Positions 1 to 11,666 of a stretch of DNA of 64,000 nt are shown one piece after another. Numbering within the stretch: the first letter of the stretch is position 1; each line of letters begins with the position of its first letter. Position numbers and translations under genes: made by a program. This DNA comes from Phytophthora quininea. Taxonomy: Eukaryota > Oomycota > Peronosporomycetes > Peronosporales > Peronosporaceae. Under the pieces are notes generated by a model, which saw only the letters and a list, made by a program, of their open reading frames with translations, did no database searches and was not told where the DNA came from. The stretch spans positions 1,054,001 to 1,118,000 of the forward strand of contig JAAVTG010000554.1 in the NCBI GenBank assembly GCA_011947345.1. The letters run 5' to 3'.

Positions 1-1
1 C

Positions 2-373
2 TCGAATGCAAGCGCGAGCACCAGCAGTTGCAGCGAAGAGGAGAAGGAGAACGCCGTTGCCGCTACCGTGGCCCGCAGTGTCGACCCGAGCACCGTGGAT
101 ACGACGACGAAAGCTGGCGCCAAGTGGGTCGCCGCAGCCTCGGCAGAGAGACTCGCAGATCCCGACGTAGCTGCAGTGCCGCCGCCGCTGCCCATAGAGG
201 GGCACGAGGCTTTGCCAGAGCCACTTGTCATCCCCGTCAGAAGCAGCAGCAGCAGGCGGTGCCAACTGATGCGCTACATCACAGTAACGGTTCTGATCCG
301 ACTTGTGTATCCATGTGGCGTTTCGACGTGTACCATAGCCAGGTCAGTGTATCTATCCGTTCCCGATACATAA
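2..373 (+). CDS. 3' end of an unrecognised gene (partial)
   Basis: An open frame enters from the left edge and runs to a TAA at 371-373. The first part is a low-complexity Ser/Glu/Ala stretch followed by a proline-rich patch (around 180-230). Composition is coding-like up to about 280, and the last 30 residues look poorer, so the true stop or an intron may lie earlier. No domain is recognisable. The start is outside the window. Confidence 0.3.
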   Translation, partial: SNASASTSSCSEEEKENAVAATVARSVDPSTVDTTTKAGAKWVAAASAERLADPDVAAVPPPLPIEGHEALPEPLVIPVRSSSSRRCQLMRYITVTVLIRLVYPCGVSTCTIARSVYLSVPDT

Positions 374-1163
374 GCGGCAGACCAATTGTAAGCGAATTAC
401 GCTTCTCGGTGAGCGGAGTTGCTGTGGCTGTAGGCACAGATGCCGATGGAAACGAGTGGACATGTACAATTGCTGCTCCCCAGTACTCGGCTCGCAGCGA
501 ACTGCAATCCCCAAGCGTAGCATCCTCTGCTCTTTTCAAAGCGCTGGGTTTGTCACATTTGCGCCCTTTCCGACAAGTTTCATAAGAAACCGAGCAAACT
601 TATGCTTTGCGCCGACTACAGCATTGTTGCCAATGTTTCGTTCAGTCGAGGAGCGCGACGCACAAGTCGGTGCAAGCACTTGCCGAGGTTACGCCCAGCA
701 ATGCGGCGCTTGTTGTGAATTGTAATGAGCGTCAATAGCTCGTGGCGCAATCTGCTGCGAGCTGCTGCAGCACGATGATGATGGCAAGTTGGCCTGCCTA
801 GCGATGTGACTCGGGGGTCGAACGACTGTATTAACTCTATCATCTTTTATCAGCAACCTCGGGGCGACGGCTCGGGAGCACACACCACCATGGAATGTCT
901 GCAATCGCCCGCCCACATGTGAACGACTGAAAACCAGCGACTTGTATCCTGGGCCGCATCTCTGGCCGTTTCTCAGCAGTTAAACTTTAACATAAAGAGC
1001 AAGCCAGCTGGCGGCTCCCTGCTCGAGAACTCACGCTGGCTGCCGCATGGTCGCCACACAACGCACCATCTGAGCACGACGGCGCGACTTGCTTCACTCT
1101 GCAGCGATCACTTTCCATTCCGGTCTGTCCACCGCGCTAACCAGGTTTCCGCTCGGGCGTCGG
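374..1163. other. Intergenic, no gene seen
   Basis: Only short overlapping frames with no domain or codon bias. It holds the 5' flank of the FYVE gene. No repeat or RNA gene was recognised. Confidence 0.5.
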
Positions 1164-1844
1164 ATGATGGCGATCTCCGCCGACAACCACGCGCACTCGC
1201 CGTCGCTGCGCCAGGCCCGCGTGGCGCCGGGCAATCTGTTCCGACGCATGTCTGCGCAGGCCATGGGCATGGAGGCCGCCTCGCTGTGCCACCGCTCGCA
1301 CTGGGTGCCCAAGTCGTCGCGCTCGAGCTGTTCCAACTGCCGCCGCAGCTTCCGGCTCTTCGCCGGCAAGCACCATTGCCGTCTGTGCGGTGAGATCGTG
1401 TGCGGGGCCTGCTCCACCAAGCGCATTCTGTTCCAGAAGAAGAGCGTGCGCACCTGCGACGACTGCGTGGACGTCAACGTGCAGAACATCTCGGAGAGGA
1501 ACCGCCGCCAGTCGACGCCCGAGTTCCTGCGCTCGCACACGAGCCCGGCCAGCCTCGGAGACTTCGATGACCCGTTCGAACGGCGCAGTCTGCAGCTGCC
1601 GCGTCGTGCCGCGAGCAGCCGCGGGCTCGGCCGGAACAGCTCGGCGCTCACGGGCGTGGCGGCGACGGTCAACTCGCGCCGCGCCCTGAAGAAGGAGGAG
1701 GCAGAGGCCTCCTCTAAGTCTCTGGTCGACTACTGCTCGCTCTACCGACTCTCCTTCTCGTGGCCGACGCAAGTGACGTCGCTCGTGGTCGCGGCGATCG
1801 TGATCTCGATCGCTGTGGCGCTGCAGCTCACGGCGCGAGCGTAG
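1164..1844 (+). CDS. FYVE zinc-finger protein with C-terminal membrane anchor
   Basis: About 226 residues from the first in-frame ATG (1164; a second ATG follows at 1167). A FYVE-type finger occupies roughly residues 47-105. Its Trp-Val-Pro start, the first CxxC pair (C-S-N-C), the basic K-H-H-C-R core and the following CxxC pairs (C-R-L-C, C-G-A-C, C-D-D-C) are all visible. FYVE fingers bind phosphatidylinositol 3-phosphate on endosomes. A Ser/Arg-rich linker follows, then a hydrophobic segment (about 204-222) ending three or four residues before the stop, which looks like a tail anchor. FYVE plus tail anchor suggests a protein held on an endomembrane that also reads PI3P; the cargo or partner is unknown. 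Single exon, intact. Confidence 0.8.
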   Translation: MMAISADNHAHSPSLRQARVAPGNLFRRMSAQAMGMEAASLCHRSHWVPKSSRSSCSNCRRSFRLFAGKHHCRLCGEIVCGACSTKRILFQKKSVRTCDDCVDVNVQNISERNRRQSTPEFLRSHTSPASLGDFDDPFERRSLQLPRRAASSRGLGRNSSALTGVAATVNSRRALKKEEAEASSKSLVDYCSLYRLSFSWPTQVTSLVVAAIVISIAVALQLTARA

Positions 1845-2889
1845 ACGGAAGGATGTAAGATAAAAAGTGAGTAGTGTACGGCCGCGTTCATGATCTCTGC
1901 GTAGACTCGCTGGAGCGAAGAGCTCGCTCTCTATCTAACCGAGCTTGTCCTGAATAGAAACCAGCATGAACCAACGTGGCACCAGTGCTTGTCTGCTTTG
2001 GCTTCTCGCATGATATCACCGCGATTCTCGGAGGTTAAACTACTTGCACAGTCAACGGGGAAAGCTGCTTGGGACAGACACCTGAGCTCTAATCGTGGTG
2101 GTAGGTATCCGCAGGAATCGTTCATACATTTGGCCTGCTGCTTCAACGCATGCCGAATCAGTTTGCCGCGTGCTGAATCAGCACGCGTTGATTCCCGGCA
2201 CACGACGAAAGTAGTCTTGTCTCCTGATAGTCCAGCCGACAGATTTCTCCTTGGTAAATGTAGCTCGCTCAAACAGCATCAAAGTTCGTCGGCCGTGCCG
2301 ATGACTGGCCCCGGTCGCAGCACGCTTGGTGATGGCGTTCTGATCGCTGGCGGTTTGGACGGGCAAGAAAGACGCCGACGCGTTCGACGCCGAATGTGGC
2401 AGACCGCACGGCCACAGCGTGGTAAGCGGCCCGTGTCGATGCTGGACAGAGTCGACATTCTTGGTATTGAACGCTTACAGTTCCCTCGCCGTTGTGGATA
2501 TTGGCACGCTTGATCAGCGTCCTGCAGCTAGCAGAGGAGGACTTGCAGCTGGTCTAACGTCAATCTATGGGGCTTCCCCTTCCTCGTAGTCGCTCTCCGC
2601 TGTACTTGCCGATCATCTCGTAGGTAGTCTGTGGCCGGCCGGCTTCACGTGTGAGGAATTGTCATCGGACGACTTCGCTTGAACGTCCACGGCAGGCTTC
2701 AAGATGGCGACACTGCGACTCGCGGCGGTGGCTACCCATTGCTGCCGGCTCAACCAAAGACGCAAGAGCAGCGCTGGCAACTAGTGGCGAGTCTGCATGA
2801 TAATAACATTTTTCCGAGCGGCAGAAAACAGCTGCATACAATTGCCAAGTCAGCGCGAGTGACGTGGTTTCGCCACAACACAACGGACG
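1845..2889. other. Intergenic, no gene seen
   Basis: A frame of about 170 codons (1989-2513) exists on the plus strand but has no coding character or domain. The interval contains the 3' flank of the FYVE gene and the 5' flank of the glycosyltransferase gene. Confidence 0.45.
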
Positions 2890-4291
2890 ATGAAGTCGAT
2901 CCAGCCGTACGGGCGCGTGAGCTCGCGCGACCACCGCGATCCGCGCCGCGCCGCCGGCTGGGACCTGCGCGTGGCCGTGCTCATGGTGTTCCCCGTGCTC
3001 TGCCTGGTGGTGGTGCTCTACGAGTTCCTGTACCTGCAGGAGTACGCGGGCGCCGCCCCGCCCAGGTGGAGGACCGCAGTCTGCACCTGCGAGAGGAGGC
3101 GCCCCCACGCTGCATCCGGAGCCCACCGAGCCCCCGTCCATCCTCAAACACCGCCGCACCATCATCCTGGTCGCCAACTACCGAGACTCGACGAGGTTCG
3201 CAACGCTTTGACTTGATCCTTTCCAGAGAGAATTCGCCATTTACGAGTACAACGATGCTTTTTGTTATCTGTTGATAGGTGCTCCGAGACGCTCCGCTCC
3301 ATCTTTGACAACGCAGTGGCGCCCGACAACCTCAAGATTAGCGTCTACGACCAAATCTACCCGGAGCAGGGCGAGCTCCAGTGCGTGGACGTCTTCTGCC
3401 AGCTCATGGGCGAGGAGTACTGTCGACGCGACCAGATCGTGTCCTCGCAGATCAACGCCGTCAATGCGACGGTGGGTGGCTGCATTACTAGCTCAGTTGG
3501 GTGGGCCTGACTTGTGTGAGTCTTTCTGTCGGTAGGGACCGACGGCGGCGAGATACGAAACGGAGAAGGCCATCACGGACGAGGACTTTTGCATGACCAT
3601 CGACTCGCACCTCATCTTCATCCCAGACTGGGACGAGAAGATCGTGGCCCAATGGGACTCGCTGGACAACCCGAACGCCATCATCTCCGTGTACCCCAAG
3701 TCCACCGAGCACCTGACCAACCACGACGTGGACGACAAGGTGCAGCTCATGTGCATGTCCCGCATCGAGACCCAGGACGCCGACTCCATGGTGCAGTACG
3801 CGGCCCCCATGTGGATCGACAAGAAGAACACGCCGAAGCCGAGGCTGATGTCACAGCTCGCAGGCGGCTTCAACTTTGGCGGATGCAGGCAGGCAAAGGA
3901 AGTGCGCAACGACCCGCACACGCCCTACCTCTTCCATGGCGAGGAGTACTCTCGCGCGTCGCGGCTTTGGACCGCTGGCTACGACTTTTACGTGCCTTCC
4001 GAAGACATCGCCTTCCACTGGTACGAGAAGCGGAAGGTAGTGTGGGAGCGCGACTGGAGCGAGCGATACGTGATTCAGCAGCCGTCCAAGCGCCGTATCC
4101 GATACAGCTTGGGGCTTCCTGTTACGGCCGAGGACTTTGATCGAACGGATCTGGACCAGTTCAAGCTTGGTACAAAGCGCACGTTTGAGCAGTGGAAAAA
4201 CTTCTCAGGCATTGATCCACTGGCCAAGTTTGTGGCGAATGATGCTATCCAGTTCAACAACTGCCGCGAGCTGGAGTACGTGCCATACTAA
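2890..4291 (+). CDS. GT60-type GlcNAc transferase, type II membrane protein, two frame breaks
   Basis: Related to Skp1-hydroxyproline N-acetylglucosaminyltransferases (family GT60). Exons are 2890-3195, 3279-3471 and 3536-4291, with GT-AG introns of 83 and 64 nt. Residues about 29-47 form a signal-anchor helix. Exon 1 then opens the catalytic domain (T-I-I-L-V-A-N-Y-R-D), and exon 3 holds a D-S-H metal-site-like motif after D-F-C-M-T-I. Exon 1 changes frame twice, near the C runs at 3056-3059 and 3102-3106. One extra C at each joins anchor, linker and catalytic domain, and the total becomes 419 codons. With both breaks in C runs and the rest intact, I read a functional gene with sequence errors. 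Acceptor hydroxyproline or serine is not determinable. Confidence 0.8.
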
Positions 4292-4560
4292 CTGACGTAA
4301 TATGGCTGTAAAGGTTGCTGTGCGCCGTTCGGGTACGGAAAAGCCTGGCCGGGCATGCAATGGGGCCGAATGGACCAAGCACATCTGCGGTAGTGCTATT
4401 GGATCATACATGATAAGGACACGGCAGGAACAGCAAAAGCGCTTGGACAACATCATTACCAATGCACACGCTACATAACGAAGCTGCCACTTCGAATCGA
4501 GTCATGTTACTCCAGGCCGTATAATGAACCAGTCATGAATCTCGTTGGCGTTTTTCAACC

Positions 4561-5496
4561 TTACTGAACCAGCTTTTCAGCCAGCGCCTGCACTTGCGCG
4601 TACACCTTGGTCTTCTGCTGCCATTCCGTCGGAATTGTATCCGCGCCCTTGGCCGCAGCCATGACCGCCCCGATCACAATTGCGCGACTGCAGTTGTCGC
4701 CACCAGCCAGTATGTTGGCACGCACCGCCTCGACGTAGCCATTAGACGTGAGCAGAACAAACAGCGCTCCCTGCAGCACTCCAGGCAGCGGGCACGGCTT
4801 GCCAAAGTGGGCGACGGCAGCCGTCGTGTCCTCGAAATTCTGCGCCGCCACCGCATCGACGACCTGCTGGATGGACGCGCGCGTGTCGGCGCCAATGTCG
4901 TCGCTGGAGATCAGCGCCGCAACCGCTTCGGGGATTTCCACCCCTTGACAACCTGCTGAACCAGCAGCGCCGTCGCCACCGTGGCATCCTCCGATTCTGC
5001 TCCGATCTCGTGCACTTTGGCCGCCTCTCGAGCCTTTTGGACCAGCAGCGTGGTGTTGTCAAAGTACTTGGCAGCCAGCACAGGAGCCTTGACGCCGCCG
5101 TGCAGGTCCTTGCTGGGAGACGCCAGCTCTGGGTATTTCTTGCCGGCGTCTCCCTTGGCCACCAGCTGCTTGAACACGCTGTTCAGATAGCCCGTCGAGG
5201 CCTTGGCAGCCTGGTACGAGGCCACAGCGAAGCTCTCGGGCGAGAACTCGCCGCGGTCGGCCACGTCCTGCAGCAGCGGCAGGATCTCGTCCCCATAGGG
5301 AGACAGAGCCCCACTCTCAGCTGAGTAGAAGGGGCAGGCGGGGGCTCGTAGAACTCGACGGCCCTACCAGGACGCGCCGCCGCCAGCTCGTCCATCTTGT
5401 TGTGGTCGTAGATCCAGTGGAGGCCCATGGTGGCGGCATCAGCCACGAAGCCCCGGAGACGGCGGCGAGAGCGCGTTGCTTGGCGGTCAGAGACAT
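4561..5496 (-). CDS. ADP-ribosylglycohydrolase / J1-crystallin-like protein, three frame breaks
   Basis: Begins M-S-L-T-A-K-Q-R-A-L at 5496 and ends with TAA at 4561-4563. Family landmarks are the N-terminal F-V-A-D-A-A-T-M-G-L-H-W-I-Y-D and the C-terminal G-G-D-N-C-S-R-A metal-binding motif, in the usual order and spacing. Enzymes of this family hydrolyse ADP-ribosyl linkages; J1-crystallin-like members can be catalytically weak. The frame shifts at runs 5451-5454, 5331-5334 and 4941-4944, each a four-base C/G run apparently short by one base; adding three bases gives 313 codons. Single exon. It is divergently oriented to the COPI-associated gene. Confidence 0.8.
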
Positions 5497-5982
5497 GGGG
5501 AGCAGAGACGGCAGCGGAGACCAGGAACCTACGACCAGCAGCGCGACGACGGAAGTGACGAAGGAGACCAAGTTGCCCAGCGAAGGCATGAATATAATCA
5601 GAAGATCGACGGAAAGTGTAAATACGGGACAGATTGATAAAATAGGGGATGAAGCCTCGCAATCTCTCACTGTGAAATGAATGAGTCAGGACAGACTTGA
5701 TGCAAGAAGCATATTTTCGCACAGCTAACTCATGTGGTTGTTCTTCAAGACAAGCGAGAAACCAACACAGCAAATGATGCACCATCCCAAACACATGTGG
5801 GGTTCTTTTTGCTTCGTCTCATGGTCCGTTTCCACTGCAGCTTATTTGAGGTCGCCATGCGGATGCCACGCTTCACTTCGCCAAGAACACCCGATCGTCA
5901 AGGCTGTACGTTCACTGCATACCTGGTACACCGGTGCTTCTTACTGACCGTCGCTTCCTTTCCTGCTGTTGCTGACAGTACG
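5497..5982. promoter_or_regulatory. Shared divergent intergenic region
   Basis: This 486-bp interval separates the starts of two divergent genes (the ADP-ribosylglycohydrolase-like gene on minus, the COPI-associated gene on plus), so it should contain both promoters. An AG preceded by a pyrimidine tract lies just upstream of the plus-strand ATG and could mark a 5'-UTR intron. No specific factor site is claimed. Confidence 0.4.
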
Positions 5983-6534
5983 ATGAAGCTGATTCCACGG
6001 ACATTCCAGCTGCGAGTGGACAAAGTCACAAAGCTAGTCCGCACCGTGCGCCTTGCCAATGTCCTCATTGCTTGCACTCAATTCTCGGCGGGCGTAAGCT
6101 GCCTCACTCAAGTATTTGCATTGGATGTGACCGGCTTCCTCATCGCGGTGTTCGCCATCCTCTTCGCCCTGCTACTGCTCTGCTTCGAGTGTCACTTGAA
6201 CGTGACCGATAACATCATGCGACCGAATTTCGGCTTCCTCTACGGCTACCGCGGGATGGCCAACTACCTCGTGTTTATCGGTCTGCTTGATATCGGAATG
6301 GTGGGCCACATCCTAGGCACAATTGCTGGGATTTCGGCCTGCCTTAACGCCTGCTTCGTGGTGTTCGTAGGGATCTGCGCTCCTCGCACCTCCTCTGAAT
6401 ACCCTGCAGTCGTCAGCAACAACGCGATGGCATCCTACGGGTCCAGCGCACAATTGCAGGGCCCAATATCCTTCGCCCTCGCCTCAGGCGCTATGAAAAT
6501 CGGCTCTACACAAGCTGTGCACGCAATCGTCTAA
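5983..6534 (+). CDS. COPI-associated / TVP15-like four-helix membrane protein
   Basis: 183 residues from the ATG at 5983. Four hydrophobic segments are visible, at about residues 24-45, 48-70, 83-102 and 106-125, with F-G-F-L-Y-G-Y-R-G between the second and third, typical of the COPI-associated (PF08507-like) family of Golgi and vesicle membrane proteins. The C-terminal 45 residues are polar and cytosolic-looking. An upstream in-frame extension to about 5734 lacks coding character, so I use this start. Intact single exon. Confidence 0.7.
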   Translation: MKLIPRTFQLRVDKVTKLVRTVRLANVLIACTQFSAGVSCLTQVFALDVTGFLIAVFAILFALLLLCFECHLNVTDNIMRPNFGFLYGYRGMANYLVFIGLLDIGMVGHILGTIAGISACLNACFVVFVGICAPRTSSEYPAVVSNNAMASYGSSAQLQGPISFALASGAMKIGSTQAVHAIV

Positions 6535-7026
6535 CGAAATACTACTGGTTTCGCAGGAAGCAAATTCATCCTTTAGTTTCCCTTACTGCCATTTGCCGAG
6601 TTTTGTTTGTCTGCAATTATTAGTTGTCTTCAATTCCAACGTTGAACGTGCCCGAACGTGTGCGAGATTCTTCTGTAGCTCTTGCTCAAGATGGAGCGAT
6701 TCTTCGTCCGACGCCCTTTACTAATTTTCTCTAGCATGCTTTAATTCAAACCGCAACACCAGATCGTTAGTTGGTGTCAGGGCAAGTTACAAACGTACTA
6801 CAGAGTAGTAAGGCAGGCCCCGTCCGAATAAAATACTTTTGATCTCACACAATGTCGTCGCTGCACACAACAATCTGAGCGCACACACACAAGTCAGACC
6901 AGGAAGAGCTGGAAAAACAAGGTTGTATTTGCCAAAACTTTCCGTAGTCATTGGAGACTATCCGTACACAGCAGTCGAAAGAATAAGCAAAAGGAAAGAA
7001 AAGTAACTATACTAGTGAAGGCGACA
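6535..7026. other. Intergenic, AT-richer, no gene seen
   Basis: The 3' flank of the COPI-associated gene and the 5' flank of the next gene. Several A/T-rich stretches occur, but no frame, repeat or RNA gene could be supported. Confidence 0.5.
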
Positions 7027-9062
7027 ATGCACGTTCAACCTTCTAGGACGTCATGCTTGTTCTTCGACAACGCCTTCAAAATAGTTTGGCGGGTAAATTT
7101 GTCGCGGTGGTGTTGCTGTCGCGGAAGTCTTTTCATAATCGACCACCGACTGTGATGCGTCCCTCACAAAGAGGATTTGGGAGAAACAGCACAGGATCTG
7201 GTCTCCGTGGCGTCGATCTCGAGCAAGAAGTGGCCCAAAGCACAGTCATTCAGCGACGCCGGTGGACTGAGTACGCTTTTCAGCGGAATCATTTCGATGC
7301 ACGTCGCTAACGTCGCTGATGCTTGTTGCACAGGTTATACCATCGGCTCTGGGAACGCAAGTGAGCGAGCACTTTGCGTCGTCCCGTGTCTTCCAGCAGG
7401 TCTTTTAATTGAAATCCATATCGTTCATTTTGTAGGGCGAAACTGGACATCGCAGACACAATTCTCTTCGCCGGTGGGTCACCAGCTCACTGGTTCTTCA
7501 CTTCTGCTGCCACTGGGGTGAGTTTTGTTTCCAGACTTGGCATTAAAAGACCCAGCGTTCTTCATTAATTGCCTCCTCTTCGACAGGAAGTTACCCGAAA
7601 GAAAAGTTCCTCTCTAGGAGCCTCGTCAATTCGCCATCGTTGCATCAAGGCCACTACAAGCAAAAGCGGAGCTGTGGCGGAAGCTTCTCGCCATCGAGTT
7701 CGTGCTCGCCTGGTTCACGAAAAAGCTGGCCAGCTTGTTTGCTCGCTCCTTCGCGACGGAGAAATCTGCTCGGTTTTGACGCTACCTCCGACGGACTTGG
7801 CCGCAACGAGCGTGCTACTGCAGCCGTTGCTGCCTTCCAGCCGTCAACCTCCTCACGCGAAAGGTACGTTCGTCGCCAAGTACAATGTTCTGGCGACGGC
7901 TTTGTGCACTCGTGTCTTGCACCTGGACAACGGGATTCTGCATGGATTGCCGTCCTCGTCGCCAGTAGAGGCAAATAGTGCGCTCCCAAGCGAAGAGCGC
8001 GCCAAGCGGCCAAGTAGTGCGCCACCGACTTCTAAAACTCACCAATTCGAGGATATTGTGAAGCGCGAATTGCTGAAACTCGTACAAGAAGTTGAGGCGG
8101 CATTTCGGGAACGCGTGCGATTACTGACAGCCGATTTCCAAATATCCGCCACCCATAGACTTGTACTGGTGCGTGTGAGCGGCGTCGTGTTTTTCTCCGA
8201 TCTGGTTCAACGGAGCGATGAGCCTCAGAGACGACTCGACGAATGCCAACAAGGTACTACACGCCGTCGAAAGGTAAGTGAGAATTGGAATATTCTAGTG
8301 ACTTCTAGTCAAGAGGTCTTACGGCGATGGAGTTTGAACGTTTAGGCAGTTCTTACTGACAGAAAAGCTACCTGCGCTGGCCGTCAGTTTTGCCATTGCA
8401 GTGATGTGCTCGATACTGCTGCACTCAAGAAGTTTCAATCCCGTCGAAAACACGCCGATATCCGCCAAATCACACGGAAGGTAATAAACAAGAGCGAGAC
8501 AGCTTTCGTTCCTCGCGTCTCACAAAGTGCTCACCATTATGCCTCCTACTTGCCAGTCAATTTCGCTGAGTGACAACGAGACTGCTTTTCTCAAACGCTT
8601 CGGAGCCGACGCTGAAGCTACTCTGCGCACCATTGAGAGTTCCGAGACTTTCGAGAGACGACCAAGTTCCGATGCTCCCGCTGTATTCAAGCTACTCGAG
8701 CGACGCATCTTCATGCTTCAGAACACGATGTGGAACCCCAAGTCACACGCCTTCGACTCAAAAGCCTGCGGTAAAGTGTTCTCTTCCAAATCGATCAGTT
8801 TAAAGTTCTTACGATCTCCTTGCAACACCTAGTGGACTTTCGGGATGCAAAGTGGCTATCGCACGAGTACGAAGTGGTTCAAGTATGCGCCGCGTGCTAC
8901 CTCATCTACCAGGCAATTGATGACCACCGATTCGATCGGTCACGTGAGATCGCCACTGCAACATCCCGCAGACCGACAACACTTTGTCGTCCTCCGCTCC
9001 TTAAACAGGAGTCGGACTCTACTTCCATCTCGGTTCGGGCTGCTTGGATGACCAAAGAATAA
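7027..9062 (+). CDS. Unrecognised multi-exon protein, mixed alpha/helical
   Basis: I do not recognise the family. Well-supported 3' exons are 8402-8480, 8557-8770 and 8833-9062 (stop), joined by GT-AG introns with consistent phases. A long exon from 7587 to about 8273 carries a helical segment (H-Q-F-E-D-I-V-K-R-E-L-L-K-L) and appears to change frame by one base near 8215. Toward the 5' end, 7027-7092, 7174-7360 and 7436-7517 look like exons, but their phases do not all agree, so the start is tentative. The C-terminal part is acidic and helical, with W-N-P-K-S-H-A-F-D-S and W-L-S-H-E-Y-E-V-V. An AATAAA-like signal follows the stop at once. Function unknown. Confidence 0.5.
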
Positions 9063-9415
9063 AAACAATCAACTTTCAAAATGTTTGTGCGTTGAGTAAC
9101 CTTTTACAGTTCTGCATGAACTCGAAAGAGGCCGAGACCCAGGGAAAGTTAGTTCACTCAATTTGCGGTTGAGAGTAAAACTGGTAATACAAATGATACC
9201 GGGAACAAAATGTGTTCTACTTGGACGCTAAGCTGTTTGGATACGAACGCGACACAGCCTCGAGATTTTGATCGTTCAGGGCAGCTGGGACTTTGCTGTG
9301 CCAAGCGATGGACCTCATATTTTTATCGATCGACTTTGGTGCTTCATCTCAAGTGTTGCGACGACGACTTCCGCTGCTTTTAGCGTGCATTAATTGACTC
9401 AACCAGCTCGAACCA
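9063..9415. other. Intergenic, no gene seen
   Basis: Starts with the AATAAAAAC-type 3' processing signal of the preceding gene and ends at the start of the SFI1-like gene. Nothing else supported. Confidence 0.5.
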
Positions 9416-11666
9416 ATGCGGGATGAAGATGTTGCAGACTTACTGGGCAACGACTCGCCTCCAACTCGACCGTCAACGTGGCGATTGCGCTTTGGAAAGC
9501 ATTCGGCGTCTGGTCAGAGTGACCGGTTGGGATCGACAGGTGAAGTTGGAACAAGATCCGATTCTGCGCCTCGATCTCCTTCAATCGCAGCAAAGCTGCT
9601 CCACGCACTCAACACGAAGGCTGAGGTGCCGGAGGCAACAAGTCGAGAATGCGCTGATGTCCTCATTGGTCGGCGCAATGCATTTGCTGATGAACCGGAG
9701 CTTCGGCTTCAAGTCCAAGAGAATGAGCTCAGTAGTCCTGAAGGAAACAATAACCAGGACGAGGACTTGTCAGCCGAAGCGAAACAAATCATTCGATTGC
9801 GCTTTAAGATCGAGACCCAAGCAGATGGGCTACGTCAAGTGCCACGACGCAAGCGAACAAAGTCTCAGCCTGGGACTCGACAGCCGACGCAATCTCGACA
9901 GCATCCAGTGACACCAACCAACACGAGAAAGACTGCTCTTCCTGCTCAGAAACGAACACGAAAACAAGTCACTAGCGAGAACGTTCTCTCTAGCAGAGCC
10001 AATGCCCCCGCCAACAAGTCCCAGCCACGGACGATCCTGCCGAAGCAACTTCCGATGGAGAGGAGGCGACAGTTGCTACGTCAAGCCCGACAGATTCGCA
10101 AGCGTCATACTGCAGAAGAGCAAGCGCAAGCCCAAGCAGAAAGTTGTGGCAACAACAAAGAAGATGCCGACGAGCAGTACCGTCTAGAAAAGCAAATTAA
10201 GCGTCTCCATCTCGAAAACCAGGAAGCTGCAGCCCTTGATGAGAAACTCCAACGTCGGAAGGTTCGCCTGCAATCGTTGAGCAGATACTTCAGTTTGTGG
10301 CAGCGGCTTGTGACATATAGACGGCAACGAGAAGCGAAGATTGCCGCGGAGTTCAATTGGAGGCTTTTGAAAAGAATTCTCTCGAGCTGGAGGCGATACG
10401 TTCGATACCAAAGCGAAGAACGAGCGCAACAGCATGCAAGGATCGCCTTGGTTCACGAACAGCAAAAACGAGCGCGCCGAGCAGCTCCATCGCCTGAGAG
10501 CTCTTCCGAAGTGGTTCTACCGGTGGATAGCATCTGTAGCTGAGCAAAAGGAACAGCGTGCAGTGGAGAGCGCCGCAGTTAGACGTCGTGCCCAAGCGGA
10601 ACGACTCATTGGGAAATTACTGCGGCAAAACTCGCCATCGAACCGTGATTGTGAGAGAGACCATGGTAGACAACAGGACGATGAAGTGGGAAGTGTTTCT
10701 CGAGATAGCAACTTGGAAAATGACCACCCTGACCAACATGACCAGCCTCGACGACACCGGCGAACAGGGCAAGCATGGCCACCACCAAGCGCGGATGCTG
10801 AAAGAGCTGAAAGCGAAACATCTCTCGAACCCGATCAAAAGTCCAAGAACTCAGGGCGTGAAGATCCTCGATATCGGGCGATGGAGCGACGAGCTGCTGA
10901 ACGGAAGCAGCGACGAGAGGAATTGCGACGCAGATATGAGCAACTCGAGCAGCAGAGGCGTGAGGAGCAGGAGCAGCAGCGAGCATCGCTCGAAGCTCAA
11001 GCGCTCCAGCAGAAGGAGGAGCAAAAGGCCCGACTCCGCGAATGGAAGCAAGCAGAGGCGCGGGCTCTGCACAAGAAGCAGGAGCGGCGCGATCAACTGA
11101 TCACTCAGCTGCGCGAGGCGAAGCGGCACAATCGATTGCGCCTGCTCTTCTATTACGCGTTTCTGCCGTGGCGGAAACACCACAAAATCGACCAGCGAGT
11201 GACGCGCAATGCCTGTCGGTGGCATGAACTGCGAGCGCTCTACTTGCACTGGGGGCGCTGGATGACATATGTGAAGATGTGCCGTAAACTACGTCGGCGA
11301 CAGGAGCGAGCTCAGCTTGAAGCAGCGGCCAAGTACCATGAGCGTTGTCTCCAGCGGCGATTGCTACGGCATTGGCTGAGTCAGCACCAACTGGTTGAGG
11401 CTCGAGCGCTCGCCGTGCGCCGCCAGAAACAATGGAACGCTCTGCAGCGCACGTGGGGGCAGTGGCAGAAGCGTCTCCGCAACGAACGCGCTGATCAGCG
11501 GAAGCGCGCAGTAGGCGCGGCCTTTCGCCTGCAGCAGTCGCAACTTGGACGTGTGTACGTTCAATGGAGGCAGGTAACGCAGCAGTCCAAGCGACAAAAG
11601 GAATTGGACTGCGAGAAGCAGCAGCTCTGGCGCAAAGTGCGCGGTTGGCTTAGTGAAGACGACTAG
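9416..11666 (+). CDS. SFI1-like centrin-binding repeat / coiled-coil protein
   Basis: About 749 residues. The N-terminal 200 are polar and low-complexity. From about residue 210 the protein is very rich in Arg, Gln and Glu and carries repeated helical units with a spaced Trp: S-L-W-Q-R-L, L-S-S-W-R-R-Y, K-W-F-Y-R-W, F-L-P-W-R-K-H, L-H-W-G-R-W, L-R-H-W-L, T-W-G-Q-W-Q and V-Q-W-R-Q-V. This (L/W)-x2-W-(K/R) pattern is typical of SFI1-type centrin-binding repeats of centrioles and basal bodies. The frame changes at the A5 run 10464-10468; dropping one A lets the repeats continue unbroken and gives 750 codons. A basal-body role would fit a zoosporic organism. Confidence 0.7.

Noticed and set aside
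1094..1772. Two long minus-strand frames opposite the FYVE gene
   Set aside because: Shadow frames in GC-rich coding sequence; the FYVE cysteines are on the plus strand.
1989..2513. A 174-codon plus-strand frame between the FYVE and glycosyltransferase genes
   Set aside because: No domain, no coding-like composition, and no supporting splice or signal features.
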